A stretch of DNA of 64,000 nt, from contig NZ_JANHKP010000019.1 in the NCBI RefSeq assembly GCF_024497955.1, positions 78,920 through 142,919 of the forward strand. The letters run 5' to 3'. Position 1 is the stretch's first letter; the number at the start of each line of letters is the position of its first letter. Of the stretch, positions 63,801 through 64,000 are shown piece after piece. The notes under the pieces are model-generated. The model was given only the letters and a program-made list of their open reading frames with translations. It was not told where the DNA came from and did no database searches. Source of the DNA: Streptomyces sp. C10-9-1. GTDB taxonomy: Bacteria; Actinomycetota; Actinomycetes; Streptomycetales; Streptomycetaceae. The translations under genes were made by a program, and so were the position numbers.

Positions 63801-64000
63801 CGACCGGGCCGCCCTGCCCGACCCCGGCCCCGGGACCTGGACGGCGCCGGAGGCGGACGCTCCGGCGACCGGGGCCCCGGACGCGGCCGCCCCCGCTCCT
63901 CCTGCCCCGTCCGGGCCCCCGTCCACCCCGGGTTTCGCCTCCGGTTCCGCCTCCGTTCCGCTCCCGTCCGCCCCGTCGGCCGACGCTGGAGCCGGTTCCG
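60844..64000 (+). CDS. Non-ribosomal peptide synthetase C, first module (3' end outside the window)
   Basis: The frame is open from GTG 60844 (GGGGAAG upstream) to the window edge, 1052 codons seen. The condensation domain (LPLTPLQEGMLFHAL; HHILLDG near residue 150) and adenylation domain (YTSGSTGRPKG; NEYGPTEATV; YRTGDLA; NGKVDRA) are complete. The pocket reads D-L-T-K-V-G-E-V-G-K, one change from the well-known Asn code D-L-T-K-L-G-E-V-G-K, so Asn is predicted. A Pro/Ala/Ser-rich stretch of more than 50 residues follows the A domain instead of the expected carrier domain. More modules and the release domain lie to the right. Confidence 0.92.
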   Translation, partial: MNEEPQSPIESALPLTPLQEGMLFHALYDTEAVDVYTVQAPFELRGPVSAGALRAACGALLARYGVLRAGFRQRAGGQPVQLIRRTVDTPWTELDLSAQPAPDRRKGLLAFLEEERLRRFDMAAPPLMRFALVRLGADHHVFVLTYHHILLDGWSVPLVLRDLFALYGREAGLPAPEPAVPPADFTDFLRWRARRRTGEAEDAWRQALAGLAGPTLVAPGLPHGGSGGMPGLTRLTLSEDTTRRLTEAARRHGLTLNTVVQGAWSLLLSLLTGREDVLFGQTVHGRPPGLPGAEAIVGLLMNAVAVRVRIDPAESLAAFLGRIQDEQLALAPHQHLGLTEVRRLTGLDTLFDTSIGFGDTRFDREPLPEWVPGLRIAPLTEEAADRPAGTDGDGDGPGEISGATHHPLSVFAVPGRRFRLDLSYDKEAYGPAELRQIRDRLRLLLDAFAADPETLVGRVPLLTGAERRQVLERWSRHPGTGPAAAASGDAPAHPATVLARFEAQVAATPAAPAVADGRDRLDYRSLDAAADRLARLLLRRGVRRGDLVAVALPRGTELIAALLGIWRAGAGYLPLDLGHPDERIAFMLADAAPSAVLCERAAHPALAGHRAAVVPLGDPATRAELAALPAGPPGDAERGGPLHPADLAYVIYTSGSTGRPKGVAVEHRTVDRYLSFARAAYPGLAGQALVHSPLSFDLTVTGILGPLTAGGLVRLVDLDDFDAPAGAGDRAVSFAKATPSHLPVLEAADPWYSPTGELVLGGEQLTGEALAAWRDRHPGTVVVNEYGPTEATVGCMEHRIEPGDPLPQGPVPIGRPAPDARLYVLDACLRPVPPGVPGEIYIGGGILARGYVGRPGTTAERFVADPFAGPGARMYRTGDLAWWRPDGTMVYGGRTDDQVKLRGHRIELGEVEAAVGAVPGVARAAAAVRPDRRGTPRLVAYVVPEPGAAPDPRALADRVARLLPGYMAPSAYVPLPGLPLTPNGKVDRAALPDPGPGTWTAPEADAPATGAPDAAAPAPPAPSGPPSTPGFASGSASVPLPSAPSADAGAGS

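Overview
This window is very GC-rich actinobacterial DNA and almost certainly a Streptomyces chromosome. Third codon positions are nearly all G/C, intergenic spaces are short, and the block clpC, dacB-like, sigE-cseA-cseB-cseC, mutY, disA-radA is the familiar core-genome neighbourhood of that genus. It has two halves: conserved housekeeping genes (1 to about 28.4 kb) and most of a non-ribosomal lipopeptide biosynthetic gene cluster (about 28.9 kb to the right edge, running out of the window).

Housekeeping half. After the 3' part of clpC come a D-Ala-D-Ala carboxypeptidase, a secreted M23 peptidase, the cell-envelope stress operon sigE-cseA-cseB-cseC, mutY, a PAP2 membrane phosphatase, a sortase-anchored acidic wall protein, disA and radA, a membrane protein joining a sigma-like region and a zinc-finger motif to an extracellular Pro/Ser/Glu-rich tail, a cysteine-rich protein, a Ppx/GppA phosphatase, a TIM-barrel epimerase, a TetR regulator, ilvD, a Ser/Thr kinase with a PQQ-type sensor half, a PadR/HAAS pair and a GNAT acetyltransferase. 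The theme is cell wall and envelope homeostasis.

Biosynthetic half. Left arm (28.9-36.9 kb): a five-gene minus-strand operon (MFS exporter, amidase, KAS III-like acyltransferase, carrier protein, stand-alone adenylating enzyme), a LuxR-type regulator and a PPTase. Middle (37.4-45.2 kb): an XRE/ATPase regulator, an acyl-CoA dehydrogenase with a dedicated ACP, a type II thioesterase, a P450, an SDR and a VioC/AsnO-type Fe(II)/2-oxoglutarate oxygenase. Core (45.5-64 kb): NRPS A (C-A-T), NRPS B (C-A-T-C-A-T), a fatty acyl-AMP ligase, a di-iron oxygenase, a second type II thioesterase, a SyrP-like oxygenase and NRPS C (C-A..., cut by the window).

Proposed logic (inference). The fatty acyl-AMP ligase activates a fatty acid onto the ACP at 40.7 kb, the dehydrogenase may desaturate it, and the EntF-like first condensation domain of NRPS A uses it to acylate residue 1. 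Adenylation codes read by eye suggest Leu-like (A), basic (B, module 1), Leu-like (B, module 2) and Asn (C). Four oxygenases of three chemistries plus an SDR then add oxidation. No terminal thioesterase domain and no MbtH-like protein is present, so the cluster continues to the right.

The strongest new observation is a repeated element: two GTTGCC-like half-sites 11 (sometimes 12) bp apart, in eight copies. Each lies upstream of a cluster transcription unit, always in the same orientation relative to the gene, and paired back-to-back in three divergent gaps. I saw none in the housekeeping half. It looks like the binding site of a cluster-specific activator.
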